This document shows positions 21,856 to 34,089 of a stretch of DNA of 64,000 nt, one piece after another. Under the pieces are notes generated by a model. That model was not told the origin of the DNA. It searched no databases and saw only the letters and a program-made list of their open reading frames with translations. This stretch comes from Gossypium raimondii (lineage: Eukaryota; Streptophyta; Magnoliopsida; Malvales; Malvaceae): NCBI RefSeq assembly GCF_025698545.1, contig NC_068571.1:45789733-45853732 (forward strand), given 5' to 3'. The position numbers and the translations under genes are program-made. Position 1 is the stretch's first letter; every line of letters begins with the position of its first letter.

Positions 21856-23094
21856 CTACAAAACATATAACTTGGCAGTCTTTATCTGCCCTTTCATCAC
21901 AACGAGGGAACCTTTGAAAATCTTTAAAACCCCACTTTCATCTGTGTATCTGTACCCTTTTGAATCAAGAGTACTCAATAAAATTAAATATCTCTTCAAT
22001 TCTGGAATAGGTCGTACGTCACTAAGTGTTCTGACAACTCCATCAAACATTTTAACTTTAATTGTTCCAACACCTACGGTTTTACACGAAGCATTATTTC
22101 CTATCAAAACAACACCTTCAGACATTGTTTCGTAAGTTGTAAACCAATCCCGATTGGGACTCATGTGGAAGGTGCAGCCCGAATCAAGGATCCACTCCTT
22201 GCTCACTATAGAATTGTTGACAGAAGCGGTTAGAAGTTCACCATCGCTGTAGTCTTCTACAACATCAGCTTTACCAGAATTTTCTGGTTGTTTTCCCTTT
22301 TGATTCGCAGCTTCCCTTTTGATCTTATTCTGTAGCTTACAGCACTCAGATTTAATATGCCCTTTCTTCTTGCAGAAGTTATAAGTTTTACCTCTATTTG
22401 AAGACTTCGATCTACCTTTAGATTTACTGCAAGGATTCTGTTCTTGTGTACTTCCACGATCATCATTAGCATTCCGATCTTGTCTTCCACGAACAATGAG
22501 ACACTCTCCTTGAGAGTCAATTTTAACCACGAGATGCTTTATCTTATCATACGAGGTCAAAGAATCATAAACCTCATCAACTGTGAGAGACCCGCAGCTA
22601 TATAAAATCGTGTCTCTAAAGGTTGAATAAGACGAGGGCAACGAACAAAGTAGAATCAACCCTAGATCTTCCTTATCATACTGAACCTCCATGGTCTCCA
22701 AGTTTGAGAGAATTTTTTTAAACATTGTTAAGTGTTTATGCACAGATGCACCTTCCTCCAAATGATGAGCATAAAGACGCTGCTTCATATGCAGCTTATT
22801 GGTTAGAGTTTTAGACATACATATTTGTTCCAACCTCTTCCATAATCCAGCGACGGTCTTCTCCTTCATCACATCCTGCAAAATTTCTTTAGACAAATGT
22901 AGATGTAACTGTGTTAACGCCTTTCGATCCTTGCGCTTCTTCTCTTCCTCCATCAATGTCAAAGGCATCTTATCTACCCCTAGCAGGTCTTCCTCTAAGT
23001 CCATCTGTGCAAGAACTGTCTGCATCTTTATCTGCCACAACGCAAATCTGGTGTTGCGATCCAACAGTGAAATTTCATACTTCAAAGATGTCAT
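21856..23094 (-). pseudogene. Ty1/copia gag-protease ORF (open but disconnected)
   Basis: From MTSLKYEISLLDR at 23094 the frame stays open to 21856. It encodes a copia gag core, a basic linker (SKSKGRSKSSNRGK), a CCHC knuckle whose first Cys is Tyr (YNFCKKKGHIKSEC), and an aspartic protease site (WILDSGCTFHM). The frame stops before pre-integrase, unlike the usual single polyprotein. The knuckle defect, the premature stop and the nested insertions show a dead copy. It is oriented leftward, with its 5' LTR at 23138-24667. Confidence 0.88.
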
Positions 23095-23206
23095 TACCGT
23101 GATTAAGATGAACAACCCGGAAATTTGGATACCAATTTGTAAAAATAGAATGTCAGTAATGACAATATATTGCAAAGAAAAAAAATAAAAATAAAGAACA
23201 CACAAA

Positions 23207-24390
23207 TAGGGGTGAGCAAAACTCGATTCGACTCGAAAAAATCGAAAAAAAATTCGAATTTCGAGTTAAACGAATCGAGTTATTCGAGTTAATCGAGTTA
23301 TTCGAATCAACTCGAATTTTTTTTTCGAATTTCGAGTTCGAATCGAGTTGAGTTTTTGAATTCGAATAACTCGAATAATTCGAATAATTCGAATATCAAA
23401 CTATAATATTTTACATTTTTACCCCAAACTCCCAAGCCTTTTTACTTTTCCCTCAAAACTTTTACTCCTTCCCACTTTCCTCCCAAAACTTTTACTCTCC
23501 TCCCCTCCCAACCCCCCAATTTACCCAAAATCTATTTCCCACCAAAATTTTACTCCCAAAAACCCTCAAAACCTTTTATTTTCCCCTAAAACTTTTATTC
23601 CCTTCCCATCCCACCTCCCATCTATCCCAAACCCTCCCCCCTCCAATTTTTTTTTAATATTTTCCCTCCAAAATTTTACTCCCCCTATTTACTTTCCCTC
23701 AAACTTTTATTCCCCAAAACTTTTTTATTTTTCCCTAAACTTTTACTTCTCACCATTTACTCTCAAATAAAAATCAAAATTATCCAAAAAATCACTAAAC
23801 ATAAATAGTAATAATTTTATTTATATCTACTATTTATATTATTAAATTAAATTTCACATTTTATATTATTTATATTATTGAATTGTTTAGTCATATTGAA
23901 TATTTATATTAAAATTGAATTATTAATTATGCCATAAAATATTCGTGTTAAAATTTTATATTGGTATCAATTTCACATTTTATTTTTAAAATAATTTTTA
24001 TTAAAAATCATATTTTTACATTTAATATATTTTTAATTCTAAAATACATAGTGACAAGAATCAAGATAATTGAAACAACTAAGCAAGCAAAGAAGCTAAC
24101 CAAGATATAAAAATTAATAAATAAATTATGAAGTGATGAAAGTTAATAAAAAATTTGATTAAGGTGGACAAATTTTATTACGATGGGTGACAATGGTTAC
24201 AAGGACCCAAAATTATTTTTTAAAATTTAACTCGAACAAATATATTCGATTCGATTCGAATTCCATCTCACTCGACTCGATTTGAGAAAACTTCAAATAA
24301 AGTTAGGATGATAAAATGATATTCAAAAACTCGATTAACTCGAAAATTTTCGATTCGATTCAATTCGATTCGATCGAATGCTCACCCCTA
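23207..24390. mobile_element. hAT-like TIR element (TAGGGGTGAGCA...TGCTCACCCCTA)
   Basis: Exact 12-bp terminal inverted repeats TAGGGGTGAGCA/TGCTCACCCCTA are followed by long subterminal arms rich in TCGATTCGA and CTCGAA units. Flanks CACACAAA (23199-23206) and CACACAGA (24391-24398) form an 8-bp duplication with one mismatch, fitting hAT. No transposase is present. The middle (23405-23760) is a pyrimidine-rich tandem repeat. It is inserted in the copia LTR. Confidence 0.75.
23405..23760. repeat. C/T-rich tandem repeat (CCCTCAAAACTTTTACTC-like)
   Basis: Around fifteen to twenty degenerate units of the form CCC(T)nAAAACTTTTACT cover about 350 bp, with strong strand asymmetry (almost no G on the plus strand). 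It lies wholly inside the hAT-like element. Confidence 0.7.
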
Positions 24391-24667
24391 CACACAGATT
24401 TTTACGTGGAAACCCTTTCAGGAAAAAAAACCACGGGCAAAGGAGAAGAAAATTCACTATGTCAAATTCGAATTATTATAAAAGGAGTTTCGGCTACATC
24501 TATTTATAGGTTGAAAAAACCTAATTCTAATTAATGTCAAATATATTATGCTAATAAATGCTAAATATATTATACTCATAAATACTAAATCTTTTAAAAA
24601 GAAGATATATTTTGTTTAAATTAACTTGCAAGCAATCTTTTAGAATTTGAGTCACACAACTCTAACA

Positions 24668-25753
24668 AATAATTTTATTAATATTTACGCAATTATGACC
24701 AACTCACTATGCAGATGAAAATTATATGCTAAAAATATATTTATTAAATGCTTACGTAAAAATCGATAAGCCAAAAATTGAGATACTATGGTATTAGATT
24801 AAAACCTCAGTGAGTTTTTAATTTTTATTGATTTTATATTAAAATATATAAGAAAAACATTTACATTATAGTTACCTTGAAATGTATGGTGTGTTAATAT
24901 TTTTAGAAGAGTGACGGATGAAATCATTTAAAATATAGTATAAATAATTTAATTTAACAAAAATCTTCTAATTAATAGATAACAATTTGCACCATATCAG
25001 ATTGATTCGAATCAAAATTACCTTAAACAAACGTAATTTGAAGATATGAAGTCGGTTTCACGTAAAAAACCTATGACTGTTCAATACAATGATACTTGCA
25101 AGCAGTTCGTCATAAAATAAATTGAACTCGATTTGATAATTATCAAGCTAAATTCAAGCTCAAGCTACCAATTGAGTCAAATTCGAACTTAATAATATTC
25201 AATTTCAACAACTCATAATCTTATCTAACTTTTCATATTTTTTTATATTATTACCCTTAATATGTCATTAACCCTAAACTTAAATATCGAACTCAACTCA
25301 AGATCGAATTAGAGCTTGAGTACAAAAATTAGTAATCGAACTTAATTCCATTGAACTTGATTCAAGCTCGAGCTTAAAAATAGATATTTGATTAAGCTCA
25401 ACCCGAGTATCGAGCTCTGAATTTTAAGTCAAGCTCAACTCAGACTAATCTTGTTTACCTAATCTAATCGTTTTGGATTCATAGTTTCTAGTTAATTCCA
25501 TTTCCATGTATCTTGTCCCTTCGCTTCAATAACAAAGCTGATGAGAACCAAATTAACAAAACATTTCTAAAACTCAATCTTACACCATTAGAAGCAATAC
25601 CACATAATCAAAACAAATCCATCCATCATTTCTCTGCTTCCTTAACAACTCCTAAATCTCAAAATTTTAAATACCTCCATAAAAAGCAGTTTCCAGGACA
25701 GAAAGGTGTCAAAACACTTAAAACACACACACACACACACACAAAATACTTAT
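24668..25753. other. Intergenic region downstream of eS7
   Basis: AT-rich. 25130-25450 contains repeated GAGCTTGA/AAGCTCAA words (AAATTCAAGCTCAAGCT, TCAAGCTCGAGCTTA), a dispersed repeat remnant. An (AC)n microsatellite lies at 25722-25742. No gene is seen. Confidence 0.45.
25722..25742. repeat. (AC)n microsatellite
   Basis: About ten AC units just downstream of the eS7 stop codon. Confidence 0.9.
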
Positions 25754-26922
25754 CTATGCCTCTGTAACTGGGAACTCAAACACAACATCCTTTCCAGCAA
25801 GCTTCCGGTAAACCGCAGAAAACGTCTCGAGCTTATACTCAGTGTTGTTCCTTTCCTTTGGGTCCAAAAAGACCTGCCAAAAAGGCAAAGATTGTATGAA
25901 AAATGCCCTTTGAAAAAAGCAATTGATGTATGAACTAGGAAAGATGACTACAATCATAACAAGCCTCCTAATATATGTTTAGTTTTTCGACATCACATTG
26001 CTTTTTCATCAACACTTAGAACCTAATTGTAGTGTTACTAAGTAGTATGACATTGGAGGTTCTACCTTCATTATCTTTGATCCATCGATTCTATATCTAG
26101 TACGCTTTCCAACAATCTCAGCAGGTAAGACGATATCTTCTAGCATTGCCTCATGTACAGCGGTCAATGTGCGGCTACGCGGCCTCTGAACAGCAGAACC
26201 TTTCTTTGGAGGCCTCAGTATCCTCCGAGTGGCAATGAGAATCACATCCTATCATATATGGATAAACTACATTAAAGCTTAACACCAAGAGCATGTACTT
26301 ATCAATCAAACCACTTGATAATCAATAAATCACCACCACAAGTACAAACTGAAATTTATGTAACACAGTAAAACCATTGAGCTAAATTGTTATTGAACTT
26401 GGAACAAAACCTCGATCCCTCATTGTAGAAAGGAGGAAGGAATATCTTATTAGTCTTTATCATACCTTGCCACTGAACTTCTTTTCAAGTTCCCTCACAA
26501 GCTTAACATGAACCTTGCGAAAAGCTTTCCTTAATCTGTAGGGAACATGGATAACAACAGCTTTCCGGCTCCCGGAAACATCAATTTGGCTGCAAGTGAA
26601 CAGATTTATATCAATCATATAATGGAAAAATACATATGTGACATTATTAAGAATCCCAGTGAATCATTTTCTTACACTGCTGAATTAATGTAGAGATCTT
26701 TGAGGTCACTTTTCAGGTCCTGGTTGGTATTCTCCAAATCGAAGAATGCCTGTTACAAAGGTCAAAGAGGCATAATGAAATCATACCCAGAATTTCTATC
26801 AACTTTCCAAGTGCAACAAACAAACAAACAAAAGAGCGTTTTAAAACCTGGGCAACCGACTCCTCAAATTCAGTTGGTTCAACATCCTTATCCTTGTGGA
26901 TCTTCATCATTGATGTATACAT
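25754..26922 (-). CDS. RPS7: 40S ribosomal protein S7 (eS7)
   Basis: Five coding exons (26922-26848, 26749-26676, 26589-26466, 26248-26066, 25873-25754) join in frame to 191 aa, the usual plant eS7 length. Family landmarks are all present: [92 protein letters not shown], and the end [16 protein letters not shown]. It is a structural component of the small ribosomal subunit. The ATG at 26922 follows a splice acceptor by only 9 bases, so a 5' UTR intron precedes it; a non-coding exon ending at 27144 (AATAAG|GTAACT in gene sense) is the likely partner. The first residues ([13 protein letters not shown]) are the most variable part. No defect is seen. Confidence 0.96.
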
Positions 26923-27143
26923 CCTCAAGATCTGCAAGAGAATGTCATTACAAATTAGCTATCACAATTGTTGAACCAACAGTTTATACTTGATGAGACA
27001 GAATAATCAGGGAACGTATAGATGAGACAGAGTAACATGCAGTAGGAGCGAAAACAGAGAATCAAATCTAGCAGAGTGAAGCAGATAACTCAAAATCTAA
27101 TGTCTCAAGTAGAAAGCAATCTTCAAGTTAAGTTTAAAGTTAC

Positions 27144-27250
27144 CTTATTTGAATTACTGGCCTGGCCTGCTCAGGGACCGGAGAAGGGGAGAAGAGAAGG
27201 AGGAGAAGAGGAAGAAAGGGCTGCTGAGAGGCTTGTTTGACGGCGGGGCT
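27144..27250 (-). other. Probable 5' UTR exon and core promoter of eS7
   Basis: In gene sense a CT-rich leader (CTTCTCCTCCTTCTCTTCTCC) ends in AATAAG|GTAACT, a good splice donor matched by the acceptor just before the eS7 ATG. Pyrimidine-rich leaders and a first intron in the 5' UTR are common in plant ribosomal protein genes. The right-hand limit is approximate. Confidence 0.5.
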
Positions 27251-27375
27251 GTGTAAGGAGACTGCACAGTGGGTCGTTAAATTTTTGAAAACCTAATTTT
27301 ATTGGCATAATAGAACATTTAAAAATTTTAATTTAACAAAAAAAATTATAGAACTTAAATTTATGTAATTTAGAG

Positions 27376-27925
27376 AGTTAATTGTAACAAACATCCCCAA
27401 ACTATGAGTTCATTCTAAATTGATCCTTAAACTTCAAATCATTCTAATTATATCCCTAAACTATCAAGGTTATATCAATTAGACCTTTACATTACTAACA
27501 TTGTTAATTTAATCATTAACCGACAAGTCGATCTTATGTGATGTAATTTAAAATGCAAATTTTAAAGAAAATGAATATTGTAAAATAGATGTTTTAAAAA
27601 CTTAGTTTTGAGGTTTTCAAAACTTTTATAGAAACTTTGTCTTTCACTCTTTCTCTTTTATTTTTATTTTTCAGTTATACTTTATTTTTAGTTTTGCTTT
27701 TGAAAATTATGCAAAATGTTATATTTTTCTTTAAAGTTATCATTTTAAATTTAGTTAGGTATGATTTGAAGTATCATTTAATGATTAAATTAACAATTTT
27801 AATAACAAAATTAAGAATCTAATTGATATAACATTAATAGTTTGGGAATGTAATTAAAATATTTTGACGTTTAAGAAACAATTTAAGAATGATGATTTGA
27901 AGATGTCGGTGCAATTAACTCTAAT
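27376..27925. mobile_element. TIR-type MITE between eS7 and the LTR-like block
   Basis: The left arm (AGTTAATTGTAACAAACATC, then CCTAAACTATCAAGGTTATA) pairs with the reversed right arm (AGTTAATTGCACCGACATC, CCCAAACTATTAATGTTATA) over more than 100 bp. The centre is AT-rich with no ORF. It belongs to the same general class as the elements at 50038-50423 and 52577-53042. Confidence 0.6.
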
Positions 27926-28092
27926 TTAGATGTTGTTGGTGTTTATATTTTGTTTTGTATTTGTTATTTTACGTGTTATTCAGTAATAATGAGAAATAGT
28001 TTATACTTTTATATTTTTATTGTATAACATTTATTTATTTTTACAGTTGTAGAATATAAAATTAAATAATTTATTGTACAGAAAGGTTAAAT

Positions 28093-30421
28093 TTTGTGAT
28101 TAATCCTCTACTAAATCAAGTATAAAACATCCAAGTACACAATCATTAACACAATATATCAAAAGTTCATTAGTCAAGCAAAATATAAAGTATAAACCAT
28201 GCACTCATCAAATAAGTTCACTTTCAAAATCTAAAGAAATGCTCAATATATCAAATATATAAAAAAATATCAAGATATACAATAACATAACATACTCAAT
28301 ATATAAAAAATACCAAGATATACAAAAACATACCGAACATACTCAATATATCAAATATATCAAAATGGTAAAGAAATGTATTCAAGACATGAAAGTTCCC
28401 CCAGTGACCTAGAGACATGCCCAAAACTAATTCAAAGAAATGAATTACAAAAAATCAACTGATATAGCTAAGACTCGAGAGCTCGAATGTTGCAATTGAC
28501 TAACCACTACTTGAATTCACTTCTAAGACTTATGCGCGAAACAAACAATCCACACATTAAGCATTATAAATCTTAGTGGTACTAAATAACCAATCTCCTA
28601 ATATAAAATCATTAATCATTAGCGAATGCTACCACAACAATAAATCAGTGATTGGACACATTTCCTAGGTTCATTACAACATCCATCATTACTTTTTTTA
28701 TAATTCCAAGTACACAATTCAAAACAATTAACATGTTCAAAATATATATCGCGAAATCTCGATATTACATATCTCTTTTCCACACATTATAGCAATCATC
28801 AAATTCATTTAACAAACATCATTATCATAATAATTATCATTAAATTAAGCCTCTATTAACCAATTATAGATCAAAATGGAAACTTGAATTTATCCCCAAA
28901 CACTCCACAAAATGTGCACAAACACCAAGGGGCAAAAATGTACTAATGCGTGTAAAAACATGACTTCTCCTAACACTCTAAAAATGTACACAAGTGTTAA
29001 ATGTAAGCTCACACAAGCACCAATAGAATGCACACAAGCCCCAAATCTTCCTCATCACAAAACAAATTCTATGACATACCTCAACCATTTCTAACATTGT
29101 TTAACAATGAAACATATTATCAGAGCAACAAATATGTCATCATGATCATATCTCATTAATTCCAATACAAAACAAGCCCATGTTTTTTTTTTGTAAAATC
29201 ATCTCAACTCACAATAAACACGTATATGACATAAAATAGATTATGCATCAATAATACATATAATCAAAAACTCATCACCAATAAAACGATGCTAAATTAC
29301 TTGATTGAATCTATATTATAAAAATAAGTCAAGTTAACACAAACTAAAATCATCACATTTTAGTTATGTTCTTCTTCTCCATAGCCTCGGAGGATTCAAC
29401 CACTTCTTTTGCTACAATAGTCAATCGAAACGATGAAATAAAGTTAAAAAAACATAATCAAGCATTAAAATCAGTTATAACTATCAATGAGATGAAATTT
29501 AATATAGTGAGAACTTTAAGACTTCTAACTCAAACTCAAGAGAACTCTAAACAAATCCATTCAAACTTGAAACCTTTAAAATTAAAATTAAAAATTCTTA
29601 AATACTCAAAATCCACCAACAATACAAGTTCTTACATACACTCTCTCTAGAACAACTTAAGCACCCAACAATGAAATCTCAATACAGCTCTATTAAAATT
29701 AAGACCAGACCTTAGTTTCTGCCTTCTCATTCCACTCTAAACATAAAACTAACAAGAATCTAACTCAAGGACATCAGAAAAACATTAAATCAAATCTTTG
29801 TCATGCTATTTTGAAAATTGCTAAAAAATAGGAAAAAATGGAGAAAAATCAAATATCAGCTTCTATTGTTTAGAAATCATAGATTAAGATTAGAAAACAT
29901 GTCACCTTGCTGGAAAATATTGAACAAAGAAATCGAAAAATGTTGAAATTCTTATTTATGAGATCTTGTAATGAAAGGATTTAATGAAAAGCGAACTTAC
30001 CAAATAAAAGTTGATTGAAAGAAAATCAAACTTGAGAGAATTTTAGAAATATTTGGAAAGCTACTCTTGCAAAAATGTACTCAACCATTCCCTCCAACAA
30101 CTAATTCAAAATGTGATTGACTAATTAAAGACCTCCCCTCTTCTAAGTGCTATTTTCTAGTTTTCTCACATTAACCTCACTAATATTGTCAACCTTACAA
30201 TTCAGTCTATAGGCCTTAATCTCCAATTTACAAATTCTCACTAATTTAATAATTTTAATTCATAATCATTATTATGGGAAACCTCTTAATTTAACTTCTC
30301 GGAGCAACTTAGCTTAAGAAATCCAACCCGAAATTGAACTTCCAATAAACTTGATAGATCTTTTTTAGTCATACAATGGTTCAAAAATAAGTTCGCATTG
30401 ATCGGGATGTTTACAAAGATC
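28093..30421 (-). repeat. LTR-like sequence (reverse orientation, no TSD found)
   Basis: Read on the minus strand, the right end starts TGTAAACATCCCGATCAATGC, like the start of a plant LTR, and the left end near 28093 is TGTGATTAATCC on the plus strand. No coding domain lies between. No matching 5-bp duplication was found at these limits, so ends and identity are tentative. It contains a short tandem repeat at 28242-28370. Confidence 0.35.
28242..28370. repeat. Three-unit tandem repeat of about 50 bp
   Basis: The unit CTCAATATATCAAATATAT…AAGATATACA…AACATA occurs three times with small indels. Confidence 0.65.
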
Positions 30422-30456
30422 ATCCCATTTCACAAGATGAATTATTCGTTTTTTTT

Positions 30457-31053
30457 TCAGTGTATCCCTATATGAAATGAAAGATGTTTTCGCCTATAGA
30501 TTGCATCAAGTAAACTAGAATTGCCGCCAAGATTGCCTTGGTAAGCGTGATTCTGTCTACTAAAGAGAGAGTTTTCGCCTTCCAACATGTCAACTTCTGT
30601 CTCATGTTTTGAACAAGATGCTGACATGTATCCTTCATGACATGTTGGTGTAATAAAAGAATCCTTAGACACACTCCCAAATCATTAACATGAGAAAATT
30701 CAAGACCACAACTGAGAGATCCTCTTAGAGATAAGGGGCACATTCTTGAAGAAGAAAATGTGCATCTTAAGTACACGAATCCAATGTCTAGATCTGCCAC
30801 AAAAATCATTCAACACTCTCTTAACAACCTCCATCTGGTCAAACAGAAGATTCAATAAATAAAACTAAATCATCAACGAAGAATAGATGAGATATGCTAA
30901 GACCATCCTTAGCAAGTTCTTTCTCGCCCCATTTTGCACCTCTACATCGATACATTGAGCCAAATATTCCATTAAAAAGAACAAATAGACAAGGTGAGAG
31001 AGGGTACTTTTTAAAAAAAATATTAAATCATATTGTTTAATGTATATTTTCAT
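30457..31053 (-). pseudogene. LINE (non-LTR) reverse-transcriptase fragment
   Basis: On the minus strand, broken frames carry LINE reverse-transcriptase signatures. One has LSHLVYLFFLMEYLAQCID (compare LSPYLFVLCMEWL in intact elements). After the catalytic region comes QKLTCWKAKTLSLVDRITLT (compare LSGWKAKTLSFAGRLTL). At least two frameshifts or stops separate them. Both ends of the LINE are missing. The motifs are seen; the lineage is not assigned. Confidence 0.8.
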
Positions 31054-32100
31054 ATTATTATCATTATTTTATTTTGTTGGATTGATTTCTTAAATAAATA
31101 GTACCAAGTTTGTTTTTCAAAATAAAAAAAAAATTCGATATTTTCACACAAGTCAGGTACTTACTATTTAATCATTAACATTTTATTTTTATTTTTTATA
31201 TTTAAAAATAATAAATAAAATATTTCAAAATACGTGGATGCTATTTAATTATTAATATAATATTATACTAAATTAACATGTAAATAAGTTTGATCAATAC
31301 GATTTTTTTTCCAAAATAAAGTTTTTGGAAAAGTAATTCTCAGAAAGTATTTTTTTTTAAATATTATTTAACCTCGCCATCCATGGCCGTTGAGGTGTAT
31401 AGGAACAATTTAGCCTAGACTTGATGCATTTGGGTGGTGAGGTGCATTTATTTCTAGACTTTCTCAACTACTAGAATCAATTTTGTTAACTGAACCTTGC
31501 CACTTTTTTCATTAATTTTGGTCTTATCATCCACCCAAAGTAAGTGATTGAAGCTTTAGTGCCCTAGGTGTTTTAATTTTATCTAATTTTTTTATTTCAT
31601 AATAATATACACATATTATTCATTATTCATTACTATTATGTTGTTAATGATTTGCATGTTAAGCAAATGGTATAAGGAGACATTACTCATTGATCATCTA
31701 TGAGAAAATAGCATAAGAAAAGAGTTTTGTATGCGAAAGACAATCAATAATTTAAACATGTTAAAGTAAATGGTACAAAAAATAATGACCTATTGATTAC
31801 CTACGTTAAACTACGAGAAAGTGGCATAACAAAGGAATTTTTGTGGGAAAAAGATAACTATAGTTGGTAATTTTAACATATTCATTTTTAGTGGGATTAT
31901 GAGGAGCAAGTAATTCATGCAAGAACTATTAGGTCACTTAAAATCCCTGCAAGAAGATAGCTTGTCTTAGTTATCGGATTGTTATGAGCTTAGGCTCAAA
32001 TTAGTCTCAGGCTTGGATGGGCTTTCGGACCTGGCCCTAGTTTGCTAGCTCTACATGCTCGTTTTAACTTTTGGACAAAAATATACAAATAATAATTGTT
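31054..32100. other. AT-rich intergenic DNA
   Basis: No coding exon, paired ends or tandem structure recognised. 31640-31900 repeats words such as ATTGATTACCTA/TGATCATCTATGAG and AAAGTGGCATAA twice, a probable old duplication. Confidence 0.35.
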
Positions 32101-32990
32101 ATCCTCAAAATACATTAAGAATTGGGTGAATTGGTGTTAAAAAAACTAAAGAAAAAAACAAGCTCAAAAACTTTGCACAATGATTTTAGAGTGGTTCGTC
32201 CTCAATTGCCTACTTTCACTACCTTAGCATCCCTCAGCTAAGAATTTTTCCTTATTCACTAATTGATACCTTTCAAGGATAAAGTATAAGTTTTACAAAC
32301 TTTATCTTTTAATTTGGTAATATAGCACCACAATTCCCCTCAAGATTTTCTACTCAAAAACCTTATTTAAACTGTCAAATAAGATAAATAAGAATATGAA
32401 ACAAATGAAACCTCTCAAAGGTGAATATACAAAGTTTAAGAACTCACAAATACAATTAAGCACTTGTATAATGAATAACAAGTATTTTTGAAAGAAAGAT
32501 GAGAATAACAAATGAGAGATTGGATTTTTTGCTCTTTGATCTTTATAAGATTGTTTCTCATCGTCATTGGAGTGTTTTTGGACCCTATTTATACACTCTC
32601 ATTGATTTGTAGTTGTTTGAAGCTGTTAGAAGAAATTTCTAACGGTTGAAAGCATTAAATCTACTCATTAATGATAATCTGCAAGCATATATATTAGTAT
32701 CTAAAAAGGTATTATTGATACCTAGCATAAAAATAGCCATTGGAATTGACTAGGTATTAATACCTCCAAGGTAAGTACCAACCTCATGGGTAGGTATCAA
32801 CACGTTGCCCTTCTTTTAAAAAATTGGCTACTAATTTTCAATGTACTGATACTTAAGGTTTAAGTATTAATACATGGAGTTAGATATTGATACCTTAAGG
32901 TAGGGTATCAATACTTTACCCTTTTAGAAAGTTTTTTTATTAATGAGTTTCAATGTATCGATACATTAGGCTTGGGTACTAGTGAACGAA
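32100..32990. repeat. LTR-like sequence with palindrome tract C
   Basis: The segment around 32190-32280 (GTGGTTCGTCC, CTCAATTGCCTACTTTCACT) resembles plant copia LTRs, and CCCTATTTATACACTC near 32582 is TATA-like. 32630-32690 resembles 90-150 of this window. From 32707 to 32965 there are about eight palindromic or near-palindromic words of the GGTATNNNATACC type. The perfect 14-bp copy AGGTATTAATACCT is at 32752-32765 and TGTATCGATACA is at 32954-32965. Confidence 0.5.
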
Positions 32991-34089
32991 AATCTTCTAC
33001 TCCCACCCTATGCCCAATTTGTGCCCCCTCCATTATGTTAAGCAACACACTATTTTTTTTTCTTTTTTTAAATTTTTTTGCAACTCATTTTTTATTTTAT
33101 ATTAATTGTAGGACTAAAATTGGTAAAAAAAAATAAAATTAAAAATGTAATAATAAATAAAAATTAAATCAATTCATTATTTTTAATTATAAAATAAAAA
33201 CAAAAATAGTGAAAGATTGATATTGAGTTTTAACAAGATAGTTCTTGAATTAAATTTACAACATTAAACTAAAAGTAATTAGTTGTTCATATATTAATTT
33301 TTACTATACTCAATAGAACACATGTCATATTCAGAACTCGCTTGTAGAGTTTAAAAATTTCATAAACTGGTGGAATGGTTTTCCTTAAACTAAATAATTA
33401 AACTAAATTGAATTAAATTTGCAACATTAAACCACACGTAATTATGGCGTGGATCTTCAGTCACAACATATGTATTTGCCAAGGATAAATCTTATCGATT
33501 CTTCATCTGCTATACTTTGTATTAATTAGATTTTGTTTTATAGTTGTTTGAATTTATATTTATAATTGTATTGTAATGTATTTATTACATAATAAAAACT
33601 TTTAAAAACTTATTTTCAAAATTCATGTATAATTGAGTGTGGTTTAAATTTTTTTTTTTAGAACTTAAGATAGTTAACTACTTAGTTTAATGTTGTAGAT
33701 GAGATAATTTTGAATATTTTTATTTTTATTTTTATTTTTTATGAATTTTGAAGGATCTTGGGATGGAGTACTAAAAAGATTTTTGAATGTTGAAGGTATT
33801 TTAAATAATTTTTATTCAGAAAAATTTTTTATGAGTTTTTAACATTTGAATTTTTAAATATTACTAAATTAATTTTCATTTCTATGATTAAAGTAATGAA
33901 AAAAAATCAAAACTAACCAACAACAAGACTAAACTTTGAATTCTCATGGATGAAATATTGTTTAAATGGGTAAAATATTATATGAATGAATAAAATTGTC
34001 TCTTATTTAAATCATGTCATTAAATGTTTATTTATATCTTTATTTAATTTATTTCTACTATTTTATTTGGAGTAAATTGACCCGCAACC
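32991..34089. other. AT-rich intergenic DNA
   Basis: Low-complexity AT-rich sequence. Nothing recognisable apart from a repeated phrase TTTACAACATTAAACTAA / TTTGCAACATTAAACCACA near 33258 and 33419, indicating a local duplication. Confidence 0.4.

Larger units (their letters stand above)
23138..24667 (-). mobile_element. 5' LTR of the copia element, split by a hAT-like insertion
   Basis: In minus orientation the LTR ends next to a primer-binding-site-like TGGTATCC, just upstream of gag. On the plus strand the LTR runs from TGTAAAAATAG (23138) to CTCTAACA (24667), consistent with TG...CA ends. Inside, GTGGAAACCCTTTCAGG and CCACGGGC are typical of this copia LTR group. Removing the insertion at 23207-24390 leaves about 350 bp. 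No matching 3' LTR is seen on the left. Confidence 0.65.

Noticed and set aside
28093-30421. Third complete solo LTR of the TGTAACACCCC type
   Set aside because: The right end resembles an LTR start, but no 5-bp duplication was found and the body does not align with the two confirmed copies, so only 'LTR-like' is reported.
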